28,845 bases of DNA from Spirogloea muscicola. Its lineage: Eukaryota > Streptophyta > Zygnematophyceae > Spirogloeales > Spirogloeaceae. Position numbers and translations under genes: made by a program. The notes under the pieces are model-generated. The model saw only the letters and a list, made by a program, of their open reading frames with translations. It was not told the DNA's origin and did not search any database. The stretch spans positions 336,463-365,307 of the forward strand of contig WELB01000115.1 in NCBI GenBank assembly GCA_009602725.1. Reading direction: 5' to 3'. Within the stretch, counting starts at the first letter, position 1. Every line of letters starts with the position of its first letter. Positions 9,829 through 25,274 of this stretch are shown one piece after another.

Positions 9829-10330
9829 AGCGGGCCGCGCTCCCGGAGCTGCTCGGGGGCGCGAGGAGGAGGGTAGCAGACGGGCGCGGGGTAGGCGGAC
9901 GAGGAGGCACAGCCCAGAAGGCAGGACCGGGGGCTGGTGGGCTCTCAGAGTCTGGCGGGCCGGGGGGCGCGGACCAGGCAGGGGCAAGAAAGCGGCTGCC
10001 GATGTTTACAAGAGCGCCTGCAATGGCCAGCCAGGTGCATACAGACGGTGTGGATGGCCATGTAGCGGAGCACTCCGGCTTCTTCAGACCTTGTCCATTC
10101 CTTTGTTGGATTTTTTGGGCTGGCTTTCCCAGCCCCTATTCTCAATGGGCGAGCGCTTTCCTCTTTCCTCTTTGGCCTGGCCTCTCCCAGCCACCAGTCA
10201 ATCTGGCCGCGCTTCCTTCCACGTAGCGGAGCCGCAGATGAGGCAGACTGGGCGCTCGTGCTTGTTAGTACCCCCGCAAAGAGCCAAAGGCTAGGCAGAG
10301 GAGAAAAGGAGGAGAAAAGAACACGGGAAG
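9829..10330. other. GC-rich RTX 5' flank and LINE tail debris
   Basis: 9829 to about 9990 is GC-rich and immediately upstream (minus strand) of the RTX start codon, so it should contain its promoter and 5' UTR; no clear element is visible. The remainder is a plus-strand LINE tail, listed separately. Confidence 0.5.
10040..10260 (+). mobile_element. LINE 3'-tail fragment
   Basis: It contains ACCTTGTCCATTCCTTTG followed by the stem-loop GGGCTGG-CTTTC-CCAGCCC at 10117-10135. A second GGCCTGGCC...CCAGTCAATCTGGCC segment recurs in inverse orientation near 27120-27175. The coding end of this copy is not recognisable. Its 3' side faces the 3' end of the main LINE (tail to tail). Confidence 0.7.
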
Positions 10331-13300
10331 TCAGCGTGGCCAGGAAATGCGTGTATATTAAGAGATGGGGAGGCCATGTGTGGCCAAGTACAAAGGCAAG
10401 CACATTGACACACAGGCAGGGGGGAGGCGGGTCGCGCCGGGCCAGTCGGGCTGACCGCGCCCCGCCGTCGGGCTGACCGGGCACGTGCTCGGCTCACCCG
10501 GTGCCCGACAGCTACCGGCAACCCCCGGGCGAGGATCTCGTCGGTACTTGTTGATGTCGAAATCAACACGTGTGTGGTGAGCGCGCCTCGCGCCCGCCAG
10601 TGACGCTGGAGCAAGAAGGTGCTCGCCCATTGAGAAGAGGGGCTGGCAAAGCCAACCCAAAAAGAATGGACAATGTTCAAAGCAAAGAAAGAGGTGCTGA
10701 AAAAGGACTACACTACAAAGTGCAAGATGGTGCAGAGGGAGATGCAGATGGCTGCTCAGTATCCACGTGTGAGCAACAGCAGATCAGAGTAACTCGGAGC
10801 AGGAGAAGCGGCACTTTGCCGAGACCCGGAAGCAGCAGCCATAGCACGGCCAGCCCGCGCGTGGACCGCATGAGCCAAAGAGCGCTGCAGCGAGACCGCC
10901 AGCCTCATCCGAAAGACCTGCGAGAGGGAGCCGGCAGCATTGAAGCCTGGCGAACCCTGCCGCCGCTCGATGGCCTCCCGGGCAAGCCGCTGGAGGAGAT
11001 CCAACCAGCCACTGCCAAATGCCCCGTGTACGTCAATGGCCAGTGCCGCGAAGGCATCGCCTGGAGGGTGGTCAGAGTACTTGCGCTCCTTACTCCGAGC
11101 CGCCAGAGCGACCGCGTGCCCGACGAGCGTCGCGGACCTCGCGGGGTTGGCCGAATCAACGCAATCGGCAGTTACCACATCAGCGATGATGCGCGGACCT
11201 CCTCCGGGCGGGATGGCAACGAGGTCCGCGCGGCGGGTGTGAAGCTGTCCATCGGCGCCCCGCAGGATGGGCATTATCGTGGAGTTCTCCACTGCCACCT
11301 TGTAGCCGGCCTCCAGGAACACACCCTGCATGGCGTCTCGCAGGAGGTCGTGCGAACCTGTCCGCTCGCCCCCGTGTGCACAGCGGAGCATGTGGGCCGC
11401 CAACGCCGCAGGGTCATCGTGGCGGGCACCGCACTCGCACTGTTGGACCCCGATGAGGCAGGGAGGGAGGAGGCCGAGGAGCCGGTGGGCCGCCGTCCTG
11501 AATACCGCGTCTGGAATAGTCAGCGCCGCGTAGATGGGGAGTGCTGCTAGCCACGCCGCCGCCCCAGGGGAGGAGGCGGAGAGGAGCCGGGCGCGCCCTC
11601 GGGTGTCGTGCGGCGGAAGGAGCTCCACCAACTGGTCGTAGGCCGCTTTGTCCACCAGCGCAGTGTAGCGGGCCTGGGCCCGCAGGTCGGGGGTGTGCGC
11701 AAGGTGGATGAACGGGACGACCTGCTTCGACATGTCGGGGTGGGCCGCCAGGAGCGCGTCGCGGGCAGCGCGGAGAGCAGCCTGGAAAGGCAACGAGCCG
11801 CTCTCCACTTCAGCTACCACCCGCTCCATGGTGCGGATGCCGTGCGCTTGGAACCGCCGGCTGATGGGTGCGGCGACCTGGGCCCAGCTGCCCAGGTAGG
11901 CGGCCTCGCAAACGCGGGCGACTGGGCGGCAGCCCAGACCGCCACGACTGACAGGCAGGCTGGCCTGGAGCATCGCGGCTGGTGTGGTGAGGAAGCCGGG
12001 GTGTTGCAGGAGAGAGGCCGCGCTCGCCAGAACGCCGGAGTCAAAAGCCGCGTACGCCGCCTTCACCGCCGGGGAGGGAGGGAGGACGCGGGCCAGGTAG
12101 TGCGGACGGTGGGCAATGCACCTGGTCAGCATGGCGGTCGCCAGCTGCATGTCTTGCAGCATGTGGAGGCGGTCCGCCGGCCGGAGGTGCTCCTGCAGTC
12201 GAGCCTGGAGCTGCTCCACCACAAAGGCTGGGGAGCCTATGGGGGCGCCGAGGAGGATGAAGCCCCCAGCTGGTGTCTGACAGCCCGAGGGCAGGCGCAG
12301 GAGGGCTGGCAGGCCCTGGGGAGACCAAGCGCTGCACTTGGCTGCGCGGATGCCCAAGCCGATCGCGCCCAGCTGCACTTTGAAGGTGTCAAAGGCTGCC
12401 ACGACGTCCTCTGGCGGCCCCACCAGCGTTGTATCGTCGGCGTACGTGGGGGCGTGGACGCCCGGGTGAGCCGCGACCGTGGCCAGCAGTGCACGGTTGT
12501 GAGCCAGTGCGTAGTAGAGGCCAGCCAGCGGATCTCCTTGGCGTGCGCCCGTGGAGGAAAGGAGGACTTCCACCGCCCCATGCCCTGTCCGCCACAGCAG
12601 GTCGCTTGGCTGACCATATCCCAGCCTGAAGAAGGGGAGGAGGCTGGGGAAGGCCGCCCTCAGCTCCTCAGCGATGACATCCCGGTCTGCGCTGTTAAAC
12701 GCATTCTGGACATCTACTGCCAAGGCCATCCACCCGGGGTTCAAGTCCAAGGCGGCCCTTACGCCATGCACGACCACCTCGCCGCCGCTCCGCAGCCCCG
12801 CACCGAATTGGTGGGGCGCCAGGTGTTCCTGGGCCAGCCCCGCGTGCTGTTGCCATAGCGCGCGCCCCACCAGGCGGTAGAGCACTTCGCCAACGGCAAT
12901 GGGCCTGACCCCCCCATTGGCCTTGCTGAGGGCCAGCAGCGTGCTGGTGCAGATGACGTCGCGGATGCTGGCCGGGACCTGGTCGCGAGCAAGGAGCTGG
13001 CACACCTGGTGAAGCGACTGAAAGTCACTTGATTCTCCCTCCAGGAAGAGTTCGCGGAGATGCTCGGTGAGCATGTGTGACGGACCTCCAGCGGCTGCGC
13101 GGCGGCTGCTCTGCAAAGCCTGTCGAAGAGCGTCGGCGTCGAGGGCCACCTCCTCCGGCGGGGCGAAGGTGGCCAGCCACGGAGGCAGGGGGGAGCGGGC
13201 CTCAGGGTGCAGGGACTCCAGGGCCGCCCGTGTTGCTGCGTTGGTTGGCGCCAGCACCGAGTCGTCCAGGGCCTGGACCGCCCTGGACAACTCGCCCGCA

Positions 13301-13885
13301 TGACCGAAGCGCAATGCCCGGCGGACGTTGGCGGCCCTGTCGGGCGATGCCCGCTCATCACCTCGGTTTGCTGCCAAGGCTGCCACGGCTGCGTCGTGGC
13401 GCTCGAGGAGCTCCTCCCAATGGCCGCTCTCGAACAGCTGGACGCGCTCCAGGAGGGGCTGCCGGCCCTGCCAGCGGCCGTCGTGGGGGACGCGCCCAAG
13501 CAGCAGCCGGGGGAAGAGGAGGAAGAGCTTCCAGGCCGCCTCGTCCCGATGGTCTCGGACAATCCGCTGCATCGACGGGCGGAGAGCGCGACGAATGTGC
13601 GGGCGCACCCAGCGGGGGACATGGCGCACAAGCGGGAGGGCCGCCTGGCGGTGGACGGCAGCCAGGTCGAGGCCGGCCAGCCACTGCCAGTGCTGAGGCG
13701 TGGGAGGGGAAGGCGCGGGAGGGACTGGCCTGCCTGGTCCGCCCCGACGGCCACCCGCAGCCGCGGCGCTGCGCGACTGCTCCGCCCGATTGTTGCGGCT
13801 CTCACAGGCGCGCGCGTGGTTGGCCCGGCCTGACCGCGTGGTGAAGGTCGTCTGGCAGAACTGGCACAGCAGGTAGTCGGGCGAG
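10330..13885 (-). mobile_element. Non-LTR retrotransposon (LINE) with restriction-like endonuclease, near full length
   Basis: The element runs on the minus strand: ORF, stop at 10756-10758, then a tail of about 400 bases. The tail holds the family stem-loop (10640-10658 in plus coordinates), a near-palindrome TGTTGATTTCGACATCAACA (10547-10566) and GGCCTCCCCATCTCTTAA (10356-10373). The 5' limit is placed where a plus-strand copy of the same family begins (between 13885 and 14000). The 3' limit is approximate; no poly-A tract or target-site duplication could be fixed by eye. Domain order suggests an REL-type clade (R2/Utopia/Dualen-like); the exact clade cannot be assigned from memory. Confidence 0.85.
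10640..10658 (-). other. LINE 3' stem-loop
   Basis: On the minus strand it reads GGGTTGGC-TTT-GCCAGCCC, an 8-bp stem with one G-T (G-U in RNA) pair. It lies about 100 bases after the stop of the LINE ORF. The same hairpin occurs after other copies of the family at 10117, 18329, 26711, 26961, 27202, 27847 and 28046. Confidence 0.8.
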
Positions 13886-14124
13886 TGAGGTGGGGGCGAG
13901 GGTGGTGGAGCTGGTGCGGTCGGTGAAGGCGGAGGCTGCGGTGACGAGGGCGGCGTCAAGGGCGCCGACCGCGAGGGGCAGGGTGGAGCGGTCAATGGCA
14001 CCCGCGGTGCATCTGCATGCCGGTCGCGCCTCTGGCTATAGCCAGGGGACCCGCTACTTACCCGGAGACTAGTTTCTCTGACCTGCGGCTGCTCAGCAGG
14101 GGGTAATGAGCACCCAGTGGCCAC
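10756..14124 (-). CDS. LINE polyprotein: C2H2 finger, reverse transcriptase, Cys/His finger, REL endonuclease
   Basis: A single uninterrupted open frame of 1122 residues. A C2H2 finger lies near residues 83-108 (CQFC, then H and C). RT motifs follow: VRPIAVGEVLYRL, motif A AVDVQNAFN (about 468), motif B GARQGDPLAGLYYALA (about 530) and motif C YADD (about 561), all intact. A C-x-C...H...C finger lies near 898-916 (CECGARHDD...HMLRC). A PD-(D/E)xK-like endonuclease core follows (RADLVAIP about 963, IIADVVTAD about 980). The C-terminus is SYSDLLLLTRGY. The product should nick the target and copy its own RNA from the nick. The first part (roughly 45-80 residues) is antisense to an older plus-strand copy of the same family, so the annotated ATG is probably not native; no other ATG lies close before the finger, so the element may be slightly 5'-truncated. 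Confidence 0.88.
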   Translation of the reverse strand: MATGCSLPPAEQPQVRETSLRVSSGSPGYSQRRDRHADAPRVPLTAPPCPSRSAPLTPPSSPQPPPSPTAPAPPPSPPPHSPDYLLCQFCQTTFTTRSGRANHARACESRNNRAEQSRSAAAAGGRRGGPGRPVPPAPSPPTPQHWQWLAGLDLAAVHRQAALPLVRHVPRWVRPHIRRALRPSMQRIVRDHRDEAAWKLFLLFPRLLLGRVPHDGRWQGRQPLLERVQLFESGHWEELLERHDAAVAALAANRGDERASPDRAANVRRALRFGHAGELSRAVQALDDSVLAPTNAATRAALESLHPEARSPLPPWLATFAPPEEVALDADALRQALQSSRRAAAGGPSHMLTEHLRELFLEGESSDFQSLHQVCQLLARDQVPASIRDVICTSTLLALSKANGGVRPIAVGEVLYRLVGRALWQQHAGLAQEHLAPHQFGAGLRSGGEVVVHGVRAALDLNPGWMALAVDVQNAFNSADRDVIAEELRAAFPSLLPFFRLGYGQPSDLLWRTGHGAVEVLLSSTGARQGDPLAGLYYALAHNRALLATVAAHPGVHAPTYADDTTLVGPPEDVVAAFDTFKVQLGAIGLGIRAAKCSAWSPQGLPALLRLPSGCQTPAGGFILLGAPIGSPAFVVEQLQARLQEHLRPADRLHMLQDMQLATAMLTRCIAHRPHYLARVLPPSPAVKAAYAAFDSGVLASAASLLQHPGFLTTPAAMLQASLPVSRGGLGCRPVARVCEAAYLGSWAQVAAPISRRFQAHGIRTMERVVAEVESGSLPFQAALRAARDALLAAHPDMSKQVVPFIHLAHTPDLRAQARYTALVDKAAYDQLVELLPPHDTRGRARLLSASSPGAAAWLAALPIYAALTIPDAVFRTAAHRLLGLLPPCLIGVQQCECGARHDDPAALAAHMLRCAHGGERTGSHDLLRDAMQGVFLEAGYKVAVENSTIMPILRGADGQLHTRRADLVAIPPGGGPRIIADVVTADCVDSANPARSATLVGHAVALAARSKERKYSDHPPGDAFAALAIDVHGAFGSGWLDLLQRLAREAIERRQGSPGFNAAGSLSQVFRMRLAVSLQRSLAHAVHARAGRAMAAASGSRQSAASPAPSYSDLLLLTRGY

Positions 14125-14330
14125 TTCAGTCGCTGTGTCCTTCAGGGTTCAGGTTTGAATCCCAACGCCTTCCTGTCCCATTGGAATTTCATTCATTCTA
14201 GTTTCTGGGGCTGCCAAACCACAGCCATTGCCCTCTACCGGGAGAGTCTTTCTTCTTCGTCTGTAATCGTCGATGTCGAAAATAACAAAAGGGTGTAGAC
14301 ATGAGAATCCTGCACAAGTGACAACAAACA
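13890..14330 (+). mobile_element. 5'-truncated LINE copy, C-terminus and tail
   Basis: The plus strand reads VERSMAPAVHLHAGRA, SGYSQGTRY and, after a frameshift, TSFSDLRLLSRG-stop (14104-14106). These align with the C-terminus of the intact LINE and of the copy at 28190-28561. The tail contains CACCCAGTGGCCACTTCAGT, almost repeated near 26890, and a decayed stem-loop near 14194. It abuts the 5' side of the minus-strand LINE head to head. Confidence 0.8.
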
Positions 14331-14595
14331 TGAGGAGGAGGAGTCATGCTCAGGTTGGTGTAAAGGGCATCACGAACACGGTACCTTTGACTCGCTTCAG
14401 GAGGGACTGTGCCGAAAGAGATGCATTCCTTCCTGCCTCACTTCCTTGCCAACTGTTAGTGGCTCTTATATTCTGCCTTCTTTCTTTGACCGTCCCACAT
14501 CAGATGTGGCGCTTGTCGCTTCAGGAGGCGGCTTGCCTGGGCCACATGGGCTGCCATGTAATGGCCACGATCGCAGCTGGGTGAGCAGTGCCGTC

Positions 14596-14629
14596 CTGAC
14601 TAGATGGACACCTTTGTCCATCTAGTCAG
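14596..14629. repeat. Perfect 15-bp inverted repeat, 4-nt loop
   Basis: CTGACTAGATGGACA (14596-14610), loop CCTT, then TGTCCATCTAGTCAG (14615-14629). It is an exact hairpin with no coding context. Confidence 0.95.
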
Positions 14630-15089
14630 CACGTGGCCGGTCCCCTGGGCCGGCCCCATTCGAGCTCGGCCCCTCGGGCTGGCCCTCCACCCCGAGGCCA
14701 ACCCCCTCTGTGTATGAGCAGATTCTTTTTCTCAATGAGATCAGTGGGCTTGCGCCCCATCACTACTTACAAGGGCCAAGCGAGCTCCTTCAACCCATCT
14801 TTTCTCCTTGCTGGCCGACACCCACGCCACCTGCTTTGAGTTGCTGCCGGCCGGCTTCTTCGCAGTCTGCTGCCATCGCCACCGTAGGCAGGGAAATGTA
14901 GACAGAGCGCGGCATTCCCTCGAGGAGAGTCAATTCTCCACCGCCCGAGCCCCAATCTAGTGTTGGTGATACTACTAACCCTGAGCTCTCACGCAGCTCT
15001 GAAACTATGTAACGACGGGCCAGGTTCAAGACCATACCTCCGCCCTAGATCGAGCCTCGGTCTGGCATAAGCGCGCAAGCCCAAATTGC

Positions 15090-15300
15090 CGCCCGTGCTA
15101 CGCGCTGACTTGTAGTTATTGAGCGGGTCAGCTTAGAAGCAGGTGCCCATGTGCTTGCTTTTGAACTTGGCCACTCAGGCCCTCTATACCTCAATACACG
15201 CTCCATTCCCTTTGAAGAGCTGCTTCTATGTCGACGACGCTACTCCGCCCTCCTTCCAGATGGTGGCCCAACGCGGCTCTTGCAGTTGGGCTCTGAACCC
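15090..15300 (+). mobile_element. Decayed LINE 3' end
   Basis: YALTCSY-stop (15099-15122) corresponds to LYVLTRGY-stop of other copies. It is followed by GAGCGGGTCAGCTTAGAAGC and GTGCTTGC...TTGGCCACTCAGGCCCTCTA, which closely match the tail of the copy ending at 18098. Confidence 0.7.
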
Positions 15301-15540
15301 ATCCGCCATCGGCCCTGCACCTGTCACCTCCCTGTTCATCGAGCGCCAGGCATCTTGTGTGGGAAATAGTGCTCGGCGTTCTCAAGCCACAGGCATTCCT
15401 CTAAATGCTCCTGCTCCGGTCAGCTCAGGCATGATCTAGCATGTGGTGAGTGGCGACCTCCACAAGGCAGCTGTGAGTGGCAGCTACCTCTACAGACGAT
15501 GCATGCACTTTGCGAATTCGGCGCAGCCAGCTGCTTGTCT

Positions 15541-17501
15541 TCACCGCCGTAGGAGGAGTGGCAGGAGCAGCTCCTCTATGCAGTGCCTGGCTGCCGCTCC
15601 AGCAACTGCTGAGAGCAGGGCCAGGCGCCGGCCCGCCGCATCTTGCCACACTGCTCATCCAAGCGCAGCCCACTTGCATCAGAGCCCTCATACATTTTGT
15701 ACTATATTCCATCCTTTTAGTAGCTTTTGTCGACTTATCATATCTGACAGGCAGCACGTACGAGGCGCCTGCCTTGGGCAAAGAAGTGACCATGTGACGA
15801 CCTTGTATGGCTACGTAGGTGGAAGTCAGCACGAGGGCGTCCATGACTCGAACCATTGCTGGGGAGAAGGTCCATATCTGTATGCACATCGCATGAAGCC
15901 AATAGAGAAGACGCCATGCACAGAGAAATATGAGTGTCCTCCACTACAGGCTTCAAAGCTGGCGCCAAGCTGGGTTTAAAAGTAGCTGCAGTTTTGCAGC
16001 TGATTTTTATTTATTTGCGTCATAAGCTCGGCGGAAGAAACTCACGGCCATTGCACATGTGAGAAGCTTGGACGTACTTGCAAGGAGAAGCCCTTGAGTG
16101 AGAGCCACCATCCTACAGGGCAGGTGAATGCAGAATGCTGTTGCTTCCGCGATTGCAGCGTTGATGTGGCTTGCTTAAAAGTGTGCTTTAAAGACCTCAT
16201 GTTAACAGCAAGTGTGCGGTGCAAAGTATGACTAGAAGCACAGACATGCACGCACTCTGCTCACTTTCTATCTGCATTACATCTGCAGCATTCGTCATAC
16301 AGATAAAGGAGCACCTCGCTTGCTTCATGAACATCCGCGTGTCAAGCACAGCAGCCACAACGACTGTGTGCAGGGCATTCGCTAGCGCTATCAGCCCAAA
16401 AAGCTGCAGCATAACAAGTGCTTGTCCTAAGCTGACTCACAGGTCCAGATAGAGACAGGCCTGGATCGCAGTTGGTGCAAACTTTTGCAAGGGCCTCATT
16501 GCCAGAGCTGGCAATGAGGCCCTTCCCCAAGACAAAGTATGGAAGAGCAGCTAGAGCTTACTTGAGCAAATTTCAGAGGATAAACAGCAGGTCAAGCTCT
16601 GCTCACGATCATTGTGTCCTTGACGAAGCGGCATGGTCGCTCTTCGTCCAGCTTCAGCCTCCCAGTAAGCTGGCAGCGCCCTGCCCGGCTCTTCGAGCAA
16701 AACATTCAGTCTATGCAGGGTTCTCAATGCAGGTCCCAATGCTTTTGGACGCTATGGGGCCTGTCAGCTAGTGCCATCTGATCTCACATCGAGCTGACAA
16801 CTTTGATATGCTGGACTGACAAGTCGTGTCAGAGAGGGCGGTACATGTGTCCAAGGCTGCAACCAGCACGAAGCCTTCGAGGCAGCACCGCTGCATTGGA
16901 CAGTTTCGACACGTTCAAGAGTCGGTAAGAGCGTCACTGCCTCCAGAATGTCTTTGAGCATGGCGGAGCTGCTGACCGCCATATTCGAGCTGGCTCACTG
17001 TTACGTTGTGCGTGTCCCCAAAATAATGGGGACATAAGCTATAATGCCCACGAGCACAAGCAACGAGGACAGACCTGCTCGCCGGCCAGAGCAGCAGTCG
17101 ACAGGCGGTTGTGAAGAAGGTGGCGGTACGCCTGCGGCCGGTGCAGGATGAGGTCGATGACGACGACCTGCCCGCAGCGCCGCCGCGGAGCCCATCATAC
17201 TCCGTCGGCTCGAGCCCTCGGGGTGGGCGAGCGCCGGACCGGCTGTGGCACGCACCACAAGCTCGCACTCGACGTAGGGGTCCACAGCTTTGCCGCAGCA
17301 CGCCTGCACCAAGAAGCGCGGCGAGTGACGTTGAAGCTGGCAGCCCTTCCATAAGGCATAGGAAGGAGACCAGGATGCTGTCCTGAGAAGGACCGGTGCT
17401 GGCTCGAAACTGGCGCCCACACAGTGCACAAGGCGCACGTTGCCCGTCGAGTATTCACGGTACGCCGCCGCCGCCACGGCGCCACACTCCACGCACCGCA
17501 T
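15541..17501 (-). CDS. ARV1: ARV1-family ER lipid/sterol homeostasis protein
   Basis: Supported exons on the minus strand: 17501-17421 (MRCVECG...GNVRLVHC), 17303-17256 (ACCGKAVDPYVECELV), 17167-17075 (VVVIDLILHRPQAYRHLLHN), 16426-16333 (LVMLQLFGLIALANALHTVV), 16112-16046 (MVALTQGLLLASTSKLLTC), 15877-15802 (IWTFSPAMVRVMDALVLTST), 15641-15541 (AARHCIEELLLPLLLRR-stop). The N-terminal C-x2-C...C-x2-C zinc motif, the Y-x-E-C-E segment, the IDLILHRPxxYRHLL block and the later membrane segments match the ARV1 family in order. ARV1 acts in the ER membrane in sterol and sphingolipid homeostasis. Phases leave a gap: exon 3 ends in phase 0 and the 16426 exon starts in phase 1, so at least one exon between 16427 and 17074 is missing from my model. 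The small Met start is supported by the immediate MRCxxCG. Confidence 0.85.
16489..16524. repeat. Perfect 17-bp inverted repeat, 2-nt loop
   Basis: AAGGGCCTCATTGCCAG (16489-16505), loop AG, then CTGGCAATGAGGCCCTT (16508-16524). It lies inside the ARV1 gene, in the intron or unresolved exon region just upstream of the 16426-16333 exon. Confidence 0.95.
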
Positions 17502-17875
17502 GCCGCCGCAGAGGCGGCGACGGAGGGTACCCGTTGCGATTTTACATTGCAGCAGCGCTTTGCTAGCTTCGTGTCAACGTACTGGAAGGTCACGCAGAGA
17601 GGGAATGGCTAAAGAAGAGGGGCGCCCCCTCTTTTTTTTTTATATCTTCTAGTGCTACAAGCCAGGATGGTTGTCACATTCTGCACTGGTGTCCCTCGTT
17701 CCCTCAGGCTCATGCCTTGCATCAGAAAAACAAGCACACAAAGAGAGAAGGCGCGCGGGGCGCATGAATTGAAAGGGAGGCCAATTCAAGCCAATACATT
17801 GTTCAGGCAGAGTCGAGTGCAGACTAAAGAATGCTACATAATACGGAGACCTAATCTAAGGTACCTAAGATGACA
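17502..17875. other. ARV1 5' flank
   Basis: This is the upstream region of ARV1 on the minus strand. It includes the hairpin plus T-run at 17615-17640. The remainder (17650-17875) should hold the tail of the minus LINE copy ending at 17876, but no stem-loop is recognisable there. Confidence 0.5.
17615..17640 (+). other. Hairpin followed by a T-run
   Basis: AAGAGGGG-CGC-CCCCTCTT (17615-17633) runs into T's to 17640. It resembles an intrinsic terminator or Pol III stop in form, but it sits about 115 bases upstream of the ARV1 start codon and no plus-strand transcript ending here is identified. The function is unknown. Confidence 0.5.
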
Positions 17876-17995
17876 TTAGTACCCACGGGTGAGCACAAAC
17901 AAATCTGACAAGCTAACTTGGGGAGCTGGAGCGCCGCCACGAAAGCCGGAGGCCTGACTTAGAGCGCGCCCTGCACGTTGATGAACAAAGAAACA
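17876..17995 (-). mobile_element. 5'-truncated LINE copy, C-terminal remnant
   Basis: The minus strand reads HQRAGRALSQASGFRGGA followed by PAPQVSLSDLFVLTRGY-stop (stop at 17876-17878). This aligns residue by residue with the C-terminus of the intact LINE (GRAMAAASG...SDLLLLTRGY). It is truncated at about 17995. Confidence 0.82.
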
Positions 17996-18029
17996 AAGCA
18001 AGCTGGTGTATTTAGCTGGTAGCTGTCGA

Positions 18030-18420
18030 GCTTGTCGATTGCCGTCCAGTATTCGGGCATCAGTTAGCGACCTCTATGTGTTGACTCGTGGTTACTGAGC
18101 GGGTCAGCTCAGCAGCAGGTGACATACATTTGTCAGCGTGCTTGCCTTTGTACTGGCCACACAGGCCCTCCATCTCTTAAACCACACTCGTTCCCAGCAC
18201 TTGCAGCGGACGTCTCTTGCAAACGAGCCAGACGGGCTCGTGCAGATTGGATAACCATTTGAGTTGGCAGATGATCTGCAGTTGACCAAGCTCAAAGTTC
18301 CCTTCGGACCTTGTCAATACATCTGTTCGGGCTGGCAGTTCACAGCCCCTGCCCCCTTTGGGAGAGCCACTTTCTTTCTCTTCAAGCTGAACGTCCTCTG
18401 GCAGGGCACTAAGCGGCTGA
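18030..18420 (+). mobile_element. 5'-truncated LINE copy, C-terminus and tail
   Basis: LPSSIRASVSDLYVLTRGY-stop (stop at 18096-18098). The tail carries GCTTGCCTTTGTACTGGCC, CCCTCCATCTCTTAA and the stem-loop GGGCTGGCAGTTCACAGCCC at 18329-18348. It is joined head to head with the minus copy on its left. Confidence 0.82.
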
Positions 18421-18922
18421 CCTTACATTGGTTCACTTACTTTCCAACAGAGCGCTCTACTACAATTCCATCACGAAGAAGTCAATCTGAAGTTTGACAT
18501 CTGAAGTCAGGCCTCCCTTCCCTGGCCTGGCCACCTTTGCATGATCTGAGACGTTGACGCCCCATGCTCCCTCGCACACCTGTTACCTCTCCTTACCGCT
18601 AGCTGGACAGCCGAGCGCGCAGCTACTTGCTGCTGGGTAGGCTGTTCTGCTTTCTGTTGGAGCCTAGCCATGTGCTAAGTCCAATGCCCACGCCTATTGA
18701 CAGCGCGTCCTGGGCTTTTGGACCTGTGCGGCTATGACAGGCATATTCCAGAGCAACTCATGCAGCTGCTCAATCATCCGCCCGGCACAGAGGAAAGGAG
18801 AATCCTGGGTGGGGCTCAATACAATGCGGCAGCTCATTTATGCAAGGCGAAAGGGCTGCCATTGTGGCTGGCTTGAACTTGAGACCAACTCACATGCCTC
18901 GAAAAGGCAGGACTAGGAAGAA
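18421..18922. other. KLHDC4 3' flank
   Basis: This is the downstream region of the Kelch gene (minus strand), between its stop and the LINE tail. No ORF with a recognisable domain and no further repeat was seen. Confidence 0.5.
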
Positions 18923-25165
<6,243 letters not shown>

Positions 25166-25274
25166 GGCGGCCGCGTGGGAGCCTGGCGCGCGCCTGCAGC
25201 GCCCAGCTTGGCGAGGGCAGAGGTGGAGGCTGGTAATATAGAATGACCTAGCCTTAGTGCCTAAATACTTGCTT

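Larger units (their letters stand above)
14331..15540. other. ARV1 3' flank with repeat debris, no recognised gene
   Basis: No domain-bearing frame was found. It includes the hairpin at 14596-14629 and a decayed plus-strand LINE end at about 15090-15300. GC-rich CCGGCCCC motifs at 14635-14700 look tail-like but could not be aligned. Confidence 0.5.

Noticed and set aside
11608-13844. Long plus-strand ORFs (416, 255 and 208 residues) opposite the LINE
   Set aside because: They are antisense shadows of the GC-rich LINE frame and show no domain.
14140-14165. tRNA-like GGTTTGAATCCC
   Set aside because: It lies in a LINE tail; the cloverleaf cannot be completed.
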